From: Pseudomonas sp. dw_612
Lineage (GTDB): Bacteria; Pseudomonadota; Gammaproteobacteria; Pseudomonadales; Pseudomonadaceae
DNA: 64,000 bases
Assembly (NCBI RefSeq): GCF_018449725.1
Contig: NZ_JAAVVC010000026.1
Span: forward strand, 46,624-110,623
Direction: 5' to 3'
In this document: positions 41,023 to 49,755 of the stretch, in pieces
Layout of the letters: every line of letters begins with the position of its first letter
Numbering within the stretch: the stretch's first letter is position 1
The notes under the pieces: model-generated
Told to the model about the DNA's origin: nothing
The model's input: only the letters and a program-made list of their open reading frames with translations
Databases searched by the model: none
Translations under genes and position numbers: made by a program

Positions 41023-42795
41023 ATGTCTGCTGGTTGGCTGCGCGCCTGTGCGCTGGTGATGTTGGGGCTGTTCAGCGTTTCGGCGCTGGCCAAGGATAAA
41101 ACGGCGATCGTGATCGGCGGCGGGCTTTCGGGCCTGACCGCGGCCTACGAGCTGCAAAACAAAGGCTGGCAGGTGACGCTGCTGGAAGCCAAGCCAAGCC
41201 TGGGCGGTCGCTCCGGCATGGCCACCAGCGAGTGGATCGGCAACGACAAGACCCAGCCGGTACTGAACAAATACGTGTCCACCTTCAAGCTCGGCACCAC
41301 GCCAGCGCCTGAGTTCGTGCGTACGCCGGGCTACTTGATCGATGGCGAATACTTTACCGCCGCCGACCTGGCGACCAAGCAACCGGCCACCGCCGAAGCG
41401 CTCAAGCGCTACGAAAAGACCCTGGATGACTTGGCGCGCTCGATCACCGACCCGCAGAACCCGGCCGCCAACAGCACGCTGTTCGCGCTGGACCAGATCA
41501 ACGTGGCCAACTGGCTCGATCGCTTGACCCTGCCGGCCACGGCCCGTCAGTTGGTGAATCAGCAGATTCGTACTCGTTACGACGAACCTTCGCGTCTGTC
41601 GCTGCTGTATTTCGCACAACAGAGCCGGGTGTACCAAGGCGTTTCCGACCGTGACCTGCGCGCTTCGCGCCTGATCGGTGGCAGCCCGGTGCTGGCCCAG
41701 GCCTTTGTCAAACAGCTGAAAACCATCAAGACCAGTTCACCGGTGTCGGCCATCACCCAGGACAAGGACGGCGTGACCGTCAAAGTCGGCAGCGTGGGCT
41801 ACCAGGCTGATTACGTGGTGGTCGCCGTGCCATTGCGTGCGCTGAGCAAGATCATCATGACCCCGTCGCTGGATGCCCAGCACATGGGAGCGATCAAGGG
41901 CACCAACTACGGCTGGCGCGACCAGATCATGTTGAAGTTCAAGACGCCAGTGTGGGAAAGCAAGGCGCGGATGTCCGGCGAGATCTACAGCAACGCCGGA
42001 CTCGGCATGTTGTGGGTAGAGCCGGCGCTGAAGGGCGGCGCCAACGTGGTGATCAACCTGTCCGGCGACAACGCCCGGGTGATGCAGGCCTTCGGCGACA
42101 AGCAGATGGTCGATCAGGTGCTGATCCGTCTGCACGCGTTTTATCCACAGGCCCGCGGTTCGTTCACCGGTTATGAAATCCGCCGCTACAGCACCGACCC
42201 GTCGATGGGCGGCGCTTACCTGGCCTTCGGTCCGGGCCAGATCAGCAAGTACTGGCGCCTGTGGGAACGTCCGCTGCAACGTGTAGCCTTTGCTGGCGAA
42301 CACACCGACACCTTGTACCCGGGCACCCTGGAAGGCGCATTGCGCACCGGTCAGCGTGCGGCCAGTCAGGTTGAAGACCTGGCGGCGGGCAAGTCGTTTG
42401 AACCTGTGAAAGTTGTTCCGGCAGCCACCGCAGCAGCGGCCGGCGCGGTGGCGGCGAAGAAAGGTAACTTCTTCTCCAACCTGTTTGGTGGTTCGGATGA
42501 CGACAAGAAACCGGAACCGGTCAAGGCGCCAGAACCTGTAGCTCCGCCAGCACCGGCGCCTGCTCCAGTGCCAACCCCGGCCCCAGCGCCGGTGGAAGCA
42601 CCGAAGCCTGCGGCACCGGTTAAAGCTGAGCCAGCGAAAAAAGCGGCCAAGCCTGCGGCGAAGAAGCCTGCGGCTAAAACCGATGCCAAAAAGGCACCGG
42701 CCAAACCTGCAGCGAAGAAAGCTGAACCGGCGAAGAAACCAGCGGCCAAGCCAGCTGCAACGACCCCGGCAGCGACGGATACCAAAGCGCAGTAA
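41023..42795 (+). CDS. Exported FAD-dependent amine oxidase-like protein with Ala/Pro/Lys-rich tail
   Basis: 590 residues. A signal-like N-terminus ends near FSVSALA, followed by the FAD-binding AIVIGGGLSGLTAAYEL and EAKPSLGGRSGM. The oxidase domain closes with FAGEHTDTLYPGTLEGALRT near residue 425-445, where monoamine oxidases contact FAD. From about 465 the chain becomes a low-complexity tail of AKPAAKK, APAPVPTPAP and similar repeats, about 125 residues. The tail could bind cell wall or nucleic acid or simply act as a linker. The substrate is not predictable. A strong terminator follows. It corresponds in position to PA0421. Confidence 0.85.
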   Translation: MSAGWLRACALVMLGLFSVSALAKDKTAIVIGGGLSGLTAAYELQNKGWQVTLLEAKPSLGGRSGMATSEWIGNDKTQPVLNKYVSTFKLGTTPAPEFVRTPGYLIDGEYFTAADLATKQPATAEALKRYEKTLDDLARSITDPQNPAANSTLFALDQINVANWLDRLTLPATARQLVNQQIRTRYDEPSRLSLLYFAQQSRVYQGVSDRDLRASRLIGGSPVLAQAFVKQLKTIKTSSPVSAITQDKDGVTVKVGSVGYQADYVVVAVPLRALSKIIMTPSLDAQHMGAIKGTNYGWRDQIMLKFKTPVWESKARMSGEIYSNAGLGMLWVEPALKGGANVVINLSGDNARVMQAFGDKQMVDQVLIRLHAFYPQARGSFTGYEIRRYSTDPSMGGAYLAFGPGQISKYWRLWERPLQRVAFAGEHTDTLYPGTLEGALRTGQRAASQVEDLAAGKSFEPVKVVPAATAAAAGAVAAKKGNFFSNLFGGSDDDKKPEPVKAPEPVAPPAPAPAPVPTPAPAPVEAPKPAAPVKAEPAKKAAKPAAKKPAAKTDAKKAPAKPAAKKAEPAKKPAAKPAATTPAATDTKAQ

Positions 42796-42806
42796 GGCTT
42801 TGAGTT

Positions 42807-42841
42807 AAAAAAAGCGCGGCCCTGGGGTCGCGCTTTTTTTT
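42807..42841 (+). terminator. Rho-independent terminator
   Basis: AGCGCGGCCCTGGGGTCGCGCT hairpin flanked by a run of A and a run of eight T, just after the FAD oxidase gene. Confidence 0.85.
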
Positions 42842-42978
42842 GCTCATTTATCAGGTAGGAATATGCCGGTCCTACACGCTTCAGCGACACATCAGAGACT
42901 TCCCACAGATGAATCGGAAAGAAATGATAGATAGCGCTTGAGTTCAATCTTTATGCTCTTCAAGAAATTGGAGGGCTT

Positions 42979-43140
42979 ATGAAAGTACTAGCGCTGGTAA
43001 TAATGTTGATCACACTTTTTGGTTGTGTAGATGGTCGTCTATTTCCTCGAGGCGTCAACTCTGAATTGGCGCACAAATGCCAGATAAATCCCTATGCCCC
43101 TGATTGCCTTGATCCACCGCCGCTCTTCAAAAGTTCTTGA
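42979..43140 (+). CDS. Small lipoprotein, 53 residues
   Basis: ATG 42979 is preceded by GGAGGG, a strong ribosome binding site. The translation starts MKVLALVIMLITLFGC, a short signal peptide with lipobox LFGC, and the mature peptide of 38 residues contains two further Cys and ends in PPPLFKSS. No family is recognised. It converges on the B-lectin gene and shares its AT-rich composition. Confidence 0.7.
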   Translation: MKVLALVIMLITLFGCVDGRLFPRGVNSELAHKCQINPYAPDCLDPPPLFKSS

Positions 43141-43162
43141 GTATGTAAATAATCAATCATGA

Positions 43163-43675
43163 TTAGAGATTGCCTAATGAAAACTTCCACTCGTGAATCT
43201 GTCTACCTTCCGGTAACTCTCTGATCCAGTTTTGATTTGGCTTTGGAATACGACCCGGGACGAATCCAAAGCGAGCCCAGCACAGGCCGCCTGTGCGCTG
43301 ATCGTAGATGATCAGGTTTCCATCATTTTGAATCACCAGGCATGTGTTGTACCAAAGAGACTTGTCAATACTATGGGTGCTGTCGGCAATCCATAAACGC
43401 CTTCTGGACGGATCATAAAGAAAACCATTGTTGCTGATCACAAACTGCAGAGGCTCACGCATTCTTTTCTGAGGCAAGGTTCTGCTATAAGGCTGATTGC
43501 CGTCTGCCACCCAGACAGCAGTTTCACCCTCCTTGATGACCAAGTTGCCATCAGCCTGCAATACCAATCGAAATCTTCCGTTCTCGGACATAAGGTACTG
43601 CCCCGGCGACATCGTTTGATTGGGCGGCAGTACCGGCGAGCCACTTGCTTGAAATGGGGTATAACGAATAGCCAT
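43163..43675 (-). CDS. B-lectin (monocot mannose-binding type) domain protein
   Basis: 170 residues from ATG 43675, which has AAGGTG six bases upstream; longer in-frame starts at 43741 and 43711 lack such a site. Three beta-prism repeats are visible: LVLQADGNLVIKEG then VWVADG, a degenerate FVISNNGFLYD then LWIAD, and LVIQNDGNLIIYDQ. Two of them fit QxDxNx(V/I), the sugar-binding motif. Lectin-like bacteriocins (LlpA) of Pseudomonas have two such domains in about 270-280 residues; this protein has one. It could be a half-size LlpA relative or an unrelated lectin. No signal peptide. The coding region is AT-rich. Confidence 0.75.
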   Translation of the reverse strand: MAIRYTPFQASGSPVLPPNQTMSPGQYLMSENGRFRLVLQADGNLVIKEGETAVWVADGNQPYSRTLPQKRMREPLQFVISNNGFLYDPSRRRLWIADSTHSIDKSLWYNTCLVIQNDGNLIIYDQRTGGLCWARFGFVPGRIPKPNQNWIRELPEGRQIHEWKFSLGNL

Positions 43676-44081
43676 GTATTTCACCTTGATAATGAATGGT
43701 TGAGGTTTCATTTGATCAAGTTCAGATACATAAATGGTCATACATATTTATAGCTTTTGTAAAAAACATCCATTGCCATTCAGGTGAAACAAGAGCGGGC
43801 GTGACGACCACCCGGTGCGCTGAATCGGTGTGGCCGACCTGGGCAGCAAGGGGCCGTCCAAGGGCCCCAGCCGGAAAATTGCGGTCAGCTGCGAATAAAT
43901 CCCGTGGCCGGGGTGTTCTTCACATGAGCCACATTTTTCGAGAAATTGGCCTTTAATCTTTCCTTAACTCACCTATCTCAGACTCTTGATCGTATTTCTC
44001 GATATTTCAAAGCGAAATTTTCCGCTTTAAATCGATAGATAACTCGATAGTCTTGGTCGCAGTTCTCACGGGATATGGGCA
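43676..44081. other. Intergenic region upstream of the cytochrome b561 gene
   Basis: This 406-base gap carries the divergent promoters of the lectin gene and the cytochrome b561-yceI pair. GGGGCCGTCCAAGGGCCCC at about 43850-43869 can form a hairpin. The stretch from 43960 to 44050 is AT-rich with repeated TCGATA-like words. I see no gene. Confidence 0.4.
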
Positions 44082-44633
44082 ATGCAGCTACGTAACTCTT
44101 CTTCTCGCTACGGTTGGGTCAGCGTTTTCCTGCACTGGGGCGTGGCGCTGGCGGTCTTCGGGCTGTTCGCGTTGGGCCTGTGGATGGTCGGTCTGGATTA
44201 CTACAGCACTTGGCGCAAAGACGCGCCGGACCTGCACAAAAGCATTGGTCTGACGCTGTTTGCCATCATGCTGCTGCGGGTGTTGTGGCGTTTCATCAGC
44301 CCGCCGCCGCCAGCGTTGCAGAGCTATAGCCGCATGACGCGCCTTGGCGCCAAGTTCGGCCACACGTTCCTGTATATCAGTCTGTTCGCTGTGATGCTTG
44401 CCGGTTACCTGATTTCCACCGCAGACGGTGTCGGGATTCCGGTGTTTGGCCTGTTTGAGATTCCTGCGCTGGTTTCCGGACTACCGGATCAGGCAGATAC
44501 CGCCGGGGTGATTCATCTGTATCTGGCGTGGATGCTGGTAATTTTTTCCGGTCTCCATGCGCTGGCAGCATTGAAGCACCACTTTATCGACCGTGATGCG
44601 ACGCTGACGCGAATGTTCGGCCGCAAAGCTTGA
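44082..44633 (+). CDS. Cytochrome b561 family protein
   Basis: 183 residues with four membrane helices. Haem-ligand histidines are expected in VFLHWGVAL, DLHKSIGLTLF, FGHTFLYISLF and SGLHALAALKHHF. The family carries electrons across or within the inner membrane. It precedes yceI by 32 bases; b561 and YceI genes often pair, and a link to isoprenoid quinone handling has been proposed for such pairs. Confidence 0.92.
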   Translation: MQLRNSSSRYGWVSVFLHWGVALAVFGLFALGLWMVGLDYYSTWRKDAPDLHKSIGLTLFAIMLLRVLWRFISPPPPALQSYSRMTRLGAKFGHTFLYISLFAVMLAGYLISTADGVGIPVFGLFEIPALVSGLPDQADTAGVIHLYLAWMLVIFSGLHALAALKHHFIDRDATLTRMFGRKA

Positions 44634-44665
44634 AATTCAACCTCGACTCCAAAGGAATAGAAAGC

Positions 44666-45259
44666 ATGTTGAAAAAGACTCTCGCCGCTCTGGCAATCGG
44701 TTCTGCTCTGCTGTCGGTTAACGCGATGGCTGCTGACTACACAGTTGACAAAGAAGGTCAGCACGCCTTCGTCGACTTCAAGATCAGCCACCTGGGCTAC
44801 AGCTTCATCACCGGTACTTTCAAGGATATCGACGGCAAGTTCAGCTTCGATGCTGCCAAGCCAGAAGACAGCAAGATCGAGTTCAATGTGAACACTTCCA
44901 GTGTGTTCACCAACAACGCTGAGCGCGATAAGCACATCTCCAGCGCTGATTTCCTGAACGCGAGCAAGTTCGCTCAAGCCACCTTCGTCTCCACCAGCGT
45001 CAAATCCACCGGCAAAAACGCCGCGGGCAAAGACACTGCTGACGTGACCGGCGACCTGACGATTGCTGGCGTGACCAAGCCAGTCGTGGTCAAGGCGACT
45101 TTCCTGGGTGAAGGCAAGGATCCATGGGGCGGCTACCGTGCCGGCTTCGAAGGTACTACCAGCCTGAAGCGTTCCGACTTCGGCAAGCAGAAAGACCTGG
45201 GCCCATCGTCCGATGCAGTCGAGTTGTATGTGACGTTTGAAGGTGTCAAAGCGAAGTAA
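44666..45259 (+). CDS. YceI family periplasmic protein
   Basis: 197 residues with a signal peptide cleaved after VNAMA. The lipocalin-like YceI barrel begins DYTVDKEGQHAFVDFKISHLG and includes DKHISSADFLNASKFAQA, DLTIAGVTKPVV and GFEGTTSLKRSDFG. YceI-fold proteins bind long isoprenoid lipids. By synteny it corresponds to PA0423 of P. aeruginosa (pasP). AAGGAA precedes the ATG. Confidence 0.93.
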   Translation: MLKKTLAALAIGSALLSVNAMAADYTVDKEGQHAFVDFKISHLGYSFITGTFKDIDGKFSFDAAKPEDSKIEFNVNTSSVFTNNAERDKHISSADFLNASKFAQATFVSTSVKSTGKNAAGKDTADVTGDLTIAGVTKPVVVKATFLGEGKDPWGGYRAGFEGTTSLKRSDFGKQKDLGPSSDAVELYVTFEGVKAK

Positions 45260-45269
45260 TGCTGAGACC

Positions 45270-45333
45270 GTAGGAGCTGCCGAAGGCTGCGATTTTTAAA
45301 GATCAAAAGATCGCAGGCTTCGCCAGCTCCTAC
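45270..45333. repeat. REPIN of the GTAGGAGCTGCCGAAGGC type
   Basis: GTAGGAGCTGCCGAAGGCTG and the complementary CGCAGGCTTCGCCAGCTCCT surround GATCAAAAGATC, directly after yceI. Confidence 0.8.
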
Positions 45334-45355
45334 AAAAGCATTTTTCAGCGCACAC

Positions 45356-45392
45356 AAAAACGCCCTCGATCTCGCGACCGGGGGCGTTTTTT
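45356..45392 (+). terminator. Rho-independent terminator after yceI
   Basis: AACGCCCTCG and CGGGGGCGTT form a stem preceded by A and followed by a T run. Confidence 0.75.
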
Positions 45393-45430
45393 ATTGCCAG
45401 CCAAAATTTACACCCCACCGCCAATCCCCT

Positions 45431-45519
45431 GTGGAGCGAGCTTGCTCGCGATGAGGCCCTCACATTCAACATCTCTGCTGACTGGTCTACCGCTATCGCG
45501 AGCAAGCTCGCTCCCACAG
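45431..45519. repeat. REPIN, GAGCTTGCTCGCGAT variant
   Basis: GTGGAGCGAGCTTGCTCGCG and the complement CGCGAGCAAGCTCGCTCCCAC flank a 50-base loop between the yceI and rhlE terminators. Confidence 0.8.
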
Positions 45520-45562
45520 GGGGTTGTTGGTGAGTTGAGGATTTGTGTTCGTCCCCGAAAAC

Positions 45563-45599
45563 AAAAATGCCCCGGATCGTGAGAGCCGGGGCATTTTTT
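45563..45599 (-). terminator. Rho-independent terminator of rhlE
   Basis: AAATGCCCCGG and CCGGGGCATTT pair around a short loop, flanked by A and T runs, 15 bases past the rhlE stop; it can serve both strands. Confidence 0.8.
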
Positions 45600-45613
45600 A
45601 GTGCAGCGTTAAA

Positions 45614-47494
45614 TCAGCGATTGCGGGTCAGCAACGCTGGTTTCTCGCCGCGCGGACGACCTGGCAGTTGATCCAGTTGCTCAGGAGTCGGGAACCGATC
45701 GGTCTTCGACTCTTTATGGATGATCTTCGGTGCCGGGCCACGCGGGTTTTGCACGGCCGGTTCGGAACGAGGCTGCTCGTCACGGGCCGGGCGGCGGTTG
45801 CGGGACTCCTCGCGACGGGCCTGACCGTCACGTGGAGCACCGTTGCGTGGGCCGCTGCGCTTGGCCGGCGGAGTGCCGGTGGTGGCGCCGTCGCTGCTGC
45901 GCGGGCCACTTTGGCGACCCTGAGGCTTGCCGCCGGTGCGCGGGGCACCTGCGCCAGCTGCCGCGCCTTGTGCCGGAGCACCCGGACGACGGCCGCGACC
46001 CTGGGCCGGTTTGGCCTGCGGCACGTAGTCAACGCGGTTACCGAAGTTATCCACGTCGTCGTCCAGGAACTCGTCCGGAGCACGATCAGCGGCGGCCGCG
46101 CGTGGTGCCGGACGCTGTTGTTCGCGAGCCGGGGTGCCTTCGCGTGGTTTGTGTTCACGGGCAGGGCGATCGCCACGGCCAGTGGCCGCAGGGGCTTTTT
46201 CCTTGCCGCCCTTGTCCTTGCCTTTGTCTTTACGACCGCCGCCACCGCCAGTGCCGTTCGGACCGTCGCCGCGCGGGCCACGTGGGTTGCGCGGGTTACG
46301 CACATCCGGACGCTCGCGGACTTCTGGTTTCTCGGCTTCTACAGCGCTGGAGTCGAAGCCCATCAGGTTGCCGTCGGCAATCTTCTGCTTGGTCATGCGC
46401 TCGATGCTTTTCAGCAGTTTTTCTTCGTCCGGGGCCACCAGCGAGATCGCCTCGCCCGAACGACCGGCACGGCCCGTACGGCCGATGCGGTGCACGTAGT
46501 CTTCATCGACGTTCGGCAGTTCGAAGTTGACCACGTGTGGCAACTGGTCGATGTCGAGGCCGCGAGCGGCGATGTCGGTAGCGACCAGGATGCGCACTTC
46601 GCCGGCCTTGAAGTCGGCCAGGGCTTTGGTGCGAGCGTTCTGGCTCTTGTTACCGTGGATGGCGACGGCGCTCAGGCCGTGTTTATCCAGGTACTCGGCC
46701 AGGCGGTTGGCGCCGTGCTTGGTGCGGGTGAAAACCAGGACCTGTTCCCAGGCGCCAGCGGTAATCAGGTGCGCCAGCAGCGAACGCTTGTGGCTCGCGG
46801 CCAGGCGGAACACACGCTGTTCGATACGCTCGACCGTGGTGTTTGGCGGCGTGACTTCGATGCGTTCCGGGTTGTGCAACAGCTTGCCGGCGAGGTCGGT
46901 GATGTCTTTGGAGAACGTCGCCGAGAACAACAGGTTCTGACGTTTGCTCGGCAAACGGGCCAGGACCTTTTTCACGTCATGGACAAAGCCCATGTCGAGC
47001 ATGCGGTCGGCTTCGTCCAGCACGAGGATTTCCACGTGGGACAAATCGACGCTGCCTTGGCCGGCGAGGTCGAGCAGGCGGCCAGGGCAGGCCACCAGCA
47101 CGTCAACACCGCGGGACATGGCCTGAACCTGTGGGTTCATGCCGACGCCGCCGAAGATGCAGGCACTGACGAACTTCAGGTCACGGGCATAGACCTTGAA
47201 GCTCTCGTGTACTTGAGCCGCGAGTTCGCGAGTTGGGGTCAGGACCAGTACGCGCGGTTGGCGCGGGCCGTGACGCTGGGATTTGTCCGGGTGACCGTTG
47301 GGGAACAACCGCTCCAGAATCGGAAGGGCGAAGCCGCCGGTTTTACCAGTACCTGTCTGTGCCGCGACCATCAGGTCGCGACCTTGCAACACGGCGGGAA
47401 TGGCCCGCTGTTGCACCGGAGTAGGCTCGGTATAGCCCGCTGCCTCGATGGCGCGGACTAAAGCCTCGGAGAGACCGAGGGAAGCAAAGGACAT
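45614..47494 (-). CDS. rhlE: DEAD-box RNA helicase RhlE
   Basis: 626 residues from ATG 47494 (MSFASLGLSEALVRAIEAAG). All helicase motifs are visible: Q motif TPVQQRAIP, I AQTGTGKT, II DEAD, III SAT, and VI HRIGRTGRAGR. The C-terminal third (from about 390) is a basic, Gly/Pro/Arg-rich tail of variable sequence, as in other Pseudomonas RhlE proteins, where it helps RNA binding. The 222-base leader upstream holds no gene and may be a long 5' UTR. It corresponds to PA0428. Confidence 0.93.
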   Translation of the reverse strand: MSFASLGLSEALVRAIEAAGYTEPTPVQQRAIPAVLQGRDLMVAAQTGTGKTGGFALPILERLFPNGHPDKSQRHGPRQPRVLVLTPTRELAAQVHESFKVYARDLKFVSACIFGGVGMNPQVQAMSRGVDVLVACPGRLLDLAGQGSVDLSHVEILVLDEADRMLDMGFVHDVKKVLARLPSKRQNLLFSATFSKDITDLAGKLLHNPERIEVTPPNTTVERIEQRVFRLAASHKRSLLAHLITAGAWEQVLVFTRTKHGANRLAEYLDKHGLSAVAIHGNKSQNARTKALADFKAGEVRILVATDIAARGLDIDQLPHVVNFELPNVDEDYVHRIGRTGRAGRSGEAISLVAPDEEKLLKSIERMTKQKIADGNLMGFDSSAVEAEKPEVRERPDVRNPRNPRGPRGDGPNGTGGGGGRKDKGKDKGGKEKAPAATGRGDRPAREHKPREGTPAREQQRPAPRAAAADRAPDEFLDDDVDNFGNRVDYVPQAKPAQGRGRRPGAPAQGAAAGAGAPRTGGKPQGRQSGPRSSDGATTGTPPAKRSGPRNGAPRDGQARREESRNRRPARDEQPRSEPAVQNPRGPAPKIIHKESKTDRFPTPEQLDQLPGRPRGEKPALLTRNR

Positions 47495-47716
47495 GAGTAA
47501 TCCTGTTTTAGTTAGGGCTTGGCCCAATGGGAGTCTTGCCTGGCGCGAATGGCGTTTAAGAGGACGCAATCCCGTCCGGTCCTGCTGGGTTTCGAAGGCT
47601 CGTCTGGAGCGCTCGCGCGGGCTGAAAAGCTGCGCTGTAGCGGGGTCGAGATGCCTTGAACGATTCCGAGCGTCCGGGCGTGAGCCTGGCGGGAAGGCCG
47701 GAGTATAACAGAGCAA

Positions 47717-48532
47717 TCACTGCGCGCCGCTTTCCTGCTGCTCAACGGTTTTTCCGCCCGTGGCAGAAGCGCTTGTCGCCTGCACGACCGGGGCCGGACT
47801 CGCGCCATAGCGGGCGCTCAGCTCCGCGTAGGCGGGCTCACGCTTGAAACGCTTGAGCTCGGCACCGAAGCGCTGCACCAGCAAATCCATGCCGGCGTTG
47901 CGCCGAACCGCCAGAAATTGACTCTGGTGGCTGATGATCGTCGGGTTTTCGGTGATCTGGTCGCGGATCTTCAGCTCATCGAGCAAATGCTGGCCGACCC
48001 GGCGGTCGGTGATCAACAGATCGATCCGCCCGCGCAGCAGTTTGCCGAAGTTGGCTTCATGAGTCGGCGCCGGTTCGCGGGTAAACAGCGTCGAGCCGCT
48101 GAAGTCCTCGCTGTAGAGATAACCCGGCGAGGTGCCGATGGTCAGACCTTTCAGGTCATTGAGGGTGCTGAACGGATGGGGCCGTTCGTTGGCGTAGAAC
48201 ATCACGAACTCGACTTCCGAGAGCGGTTCGCTGGGGTAGAGCAGGGTGGCGTCGCGTTCATCGCTGTGGAAAATGTCCAGCGCACCGTCGGCCTGGCCGG
48301 TGTCGAGCATTGACAGGCAGCGTTTCCAGGGCAGGAATTGCCATTCGACTTCGATCCCCAAGCGTTTGAAGACGATGGCGGTGGTTTCGTAGTCAAGCCC
48401 TAAGGATTTGCCGTTTTCCTCGTACACATAGGGTGCCCACGGCTCCGTGACAATGCGCAATTTCTCGCCCCGAGCGGCAAAGCTCAGGCAAGTGAAAAGA
48501 AGCACGGTCAGTAACTGCGTGATCAAAGGCAT
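47717..48532 (-). CDS. Periplasmic solute-binding protein (SBP_bac_3-like)
   Basis: 271 residues with a signal peptide ending near FAARG. The bilobal domain begins LRIVTEPWAPYVYEENGKSLGLDYE and contains LDTGQADGALDIF and DLLITDRRVG. This resembles amino-acid-type binding proteins that stand alone without a permease. No ABC transporter genes are adjacent, so its ligand and partner are unknown. The C-terminus (ATSASATGGKTVEQQESG) is low-complexity. Confidence 0.85.
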   Translation of the reverse strand: MPLITQLLTVLLFTCLSFAARGEKLRIVTEPWAPYVYEENGKSLGLDYETTAIVFKRLGIEVEWQFLPWKRCLSMLDTGQADGALDIFHSDERDATLLYPSEPLSEVEFVMFYANERPHPFSTLNDLKGLTIGTSPGYLYSEDFSGSTLFTREPAPTHEANFGKLLRGRIDLLITDRRVGQHLLDELKIRDQITENPTIISHQSQFLAVRRNAGMDLLVQRFGAELKRFKREPAYAELSARYGASPAPVVQATSASATGGKTVEQQESGAQ

Positions 48533-48640
48533 GGCTTGAGATTACGACGAGAAACCGTAAAGAGCCAGAAACTGGCCGCAGAAGCTCTAACTCAGTATGT
48601 TGCTGCACAATAAAAGGGCGTTGAAAGCAAAAAATCGCAA

Positions 48641-48719
48641 CCTTCGGCGGCTCCTACATCGGGTTTGTGTAATCCCTGTAGGAGCTGCCGTAGGCTGCGA
48701 TCTTTTGATCTTGCTTGTA
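48641..48719. repeat. REPIN of the GTAGGAGCTGCCGTAGGC type
   Basis: AATCGCAACCTTCGGCGGCT and GTAGGAGCTGCCGTAGGCTG form the arms, just beyond the 3' end of metF. Confidence 0.75.
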
Positions 48720-48725
48720 CGATTT

Positions 48726-49571
48726 TTATCGCGGCAACTTCAGGTTATTCCACACCGCCAGGCTCGGTTCAGCCTGGTTCAGCGTGTAGAAGTGCAGCCC
48801 TGGAGCGCCACCTTGCAGCAGACGTTCGCACATCTCAGTGATGACTTGCTCACCAAAGCCTTGAATGCTTTGGGTGTCGTCGCCGTAGGCTTCCAGTTGC
48901 TTGCGGATCCAGCGCGGGATTTCCGCACCGCAGGCATCGGAGAAGCGCGCAAGTTTGCTGTAGTTGGTGATCGGCATGATCCCCGGCACGATCGGGATGT
49001 TCACGCCCATCGCCCGTACACGCTCGACGAAGTAGAAGTAGCTGTCGGCGTTGAAGAAGTACTGGGTGATCGCACTGTCGGCGCCAGCGTTGGCCTTGCG
49101 CACGAAGTGGTTCAGATCGTCTTCGAAATTGCGCGCTTGCGGATGCATTTCCGGGTAGGCGGCGACTTCGATGTGGAAATGATCGCCGGTTTCTTCACGA
49201 ATGAATTCAACCAGGTCGTTGGCGTGGCGCAATTCACCGCTGGCCATGCCCATGCCCGAAGGCAGGTCACCGCGCAGGGCAACGATACGTTTGATACCGG
49301 CGGCCTTGTATTGCGTCAGCAGGCCACGCAGGTCGTCCTTGCTGTCGCCCACGCAGGACAGATGCGGTGCGGCAGGGACTTTGACTTCGCTTTCCAGCTG
49401 CAACACGGTGTTGATCGTGCGATCACGGGTCGAACCGCCAGCGCCATAGGTGCAGGAAAAGAAATCGGGGTTGTACGTCGCCAGTTGATGGGCAGTGGCG
49501 AGCAGTTTTTCATGCCCAGCGTCGGTCTTCGTAGGGAAGAACTCGAAGCTGTAGCGACGGTCTTGGGACAT
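48726..49571 (-). CDS. metF: Methylenetetrahydrofolate reductase
   Basis: 281 residues from ATG 49571 (MSQDRRYSFEFFPTKTDAG), with GGAGG eight bases upstream. It reduces 5,10-methylene-THF to 5-methyl-THF with FAD. Conserved segments are GAGGSTRDRTINTV, HLSCVGDSKDDL, RNFEDDLNHFVRKANAGA and GIMPITNYSKL. It lies 184 bases after ahcY, separated by a repeat array, so both may be read from the SAH-responsive promoter. Confidence 0.96.
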   Translation of the reverse strand: MSQDRRYSFEFFPTKTDAGHEKLLATAHQLATYNPDFFSCTYGAGGSTRDRTINTVLQLESEVKVPAAPHLSCVGDSKDDLRGLLTQYKAAGIKRIVALRGDLPSGMGMASGELRHANDLVEFIREETGDHFHIEVAAYPEMHPQARNFEDDLNHFVRKANAGADSAITQYFFNADSYFYFVERVRAMGVNIPIVPGIMPITNYSKLARFSDACGAEIPRWIRKQLEAYGDDTQSIQGFGEQVITEMCERLLQGGAPGLHFYTLNQAEPSLAVWNNLKLPR

Positions 49572-49579
49572 GGAGGGGA

Positions 49580-49755
49580 CCTCCAGCTGCAAGTTGCAAG
49601 CTGCAAGCTACAAGAGAGCGTAGCGCCGACTCTCGTAGTTGAAGCCCGCAACTCACGGCTGCGTAATAGCGATGAAGAAGCAAGCAGCAAGCCTCAAGTG
49701 CAAGTAAACGAACCGCTCTTACTTGCCGCTTGAAGCTTGCCACTTACAGCTGCTG
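49580..49755. repeat. CAAGCTGCAAGCTACAAG-type repeat array between ahcY and metF
   Basis: Imperfect GCAAG/CTTGC words (AAGTTGCAAGCTGCAAGCTA, then CAAGCAGCAAGCCTCAAGTG and CCGCTTGAAGCTTGCCACTT) fill the gap. It is the same family as 8341-8440 and 51353-51435. Confidence 0.65.
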
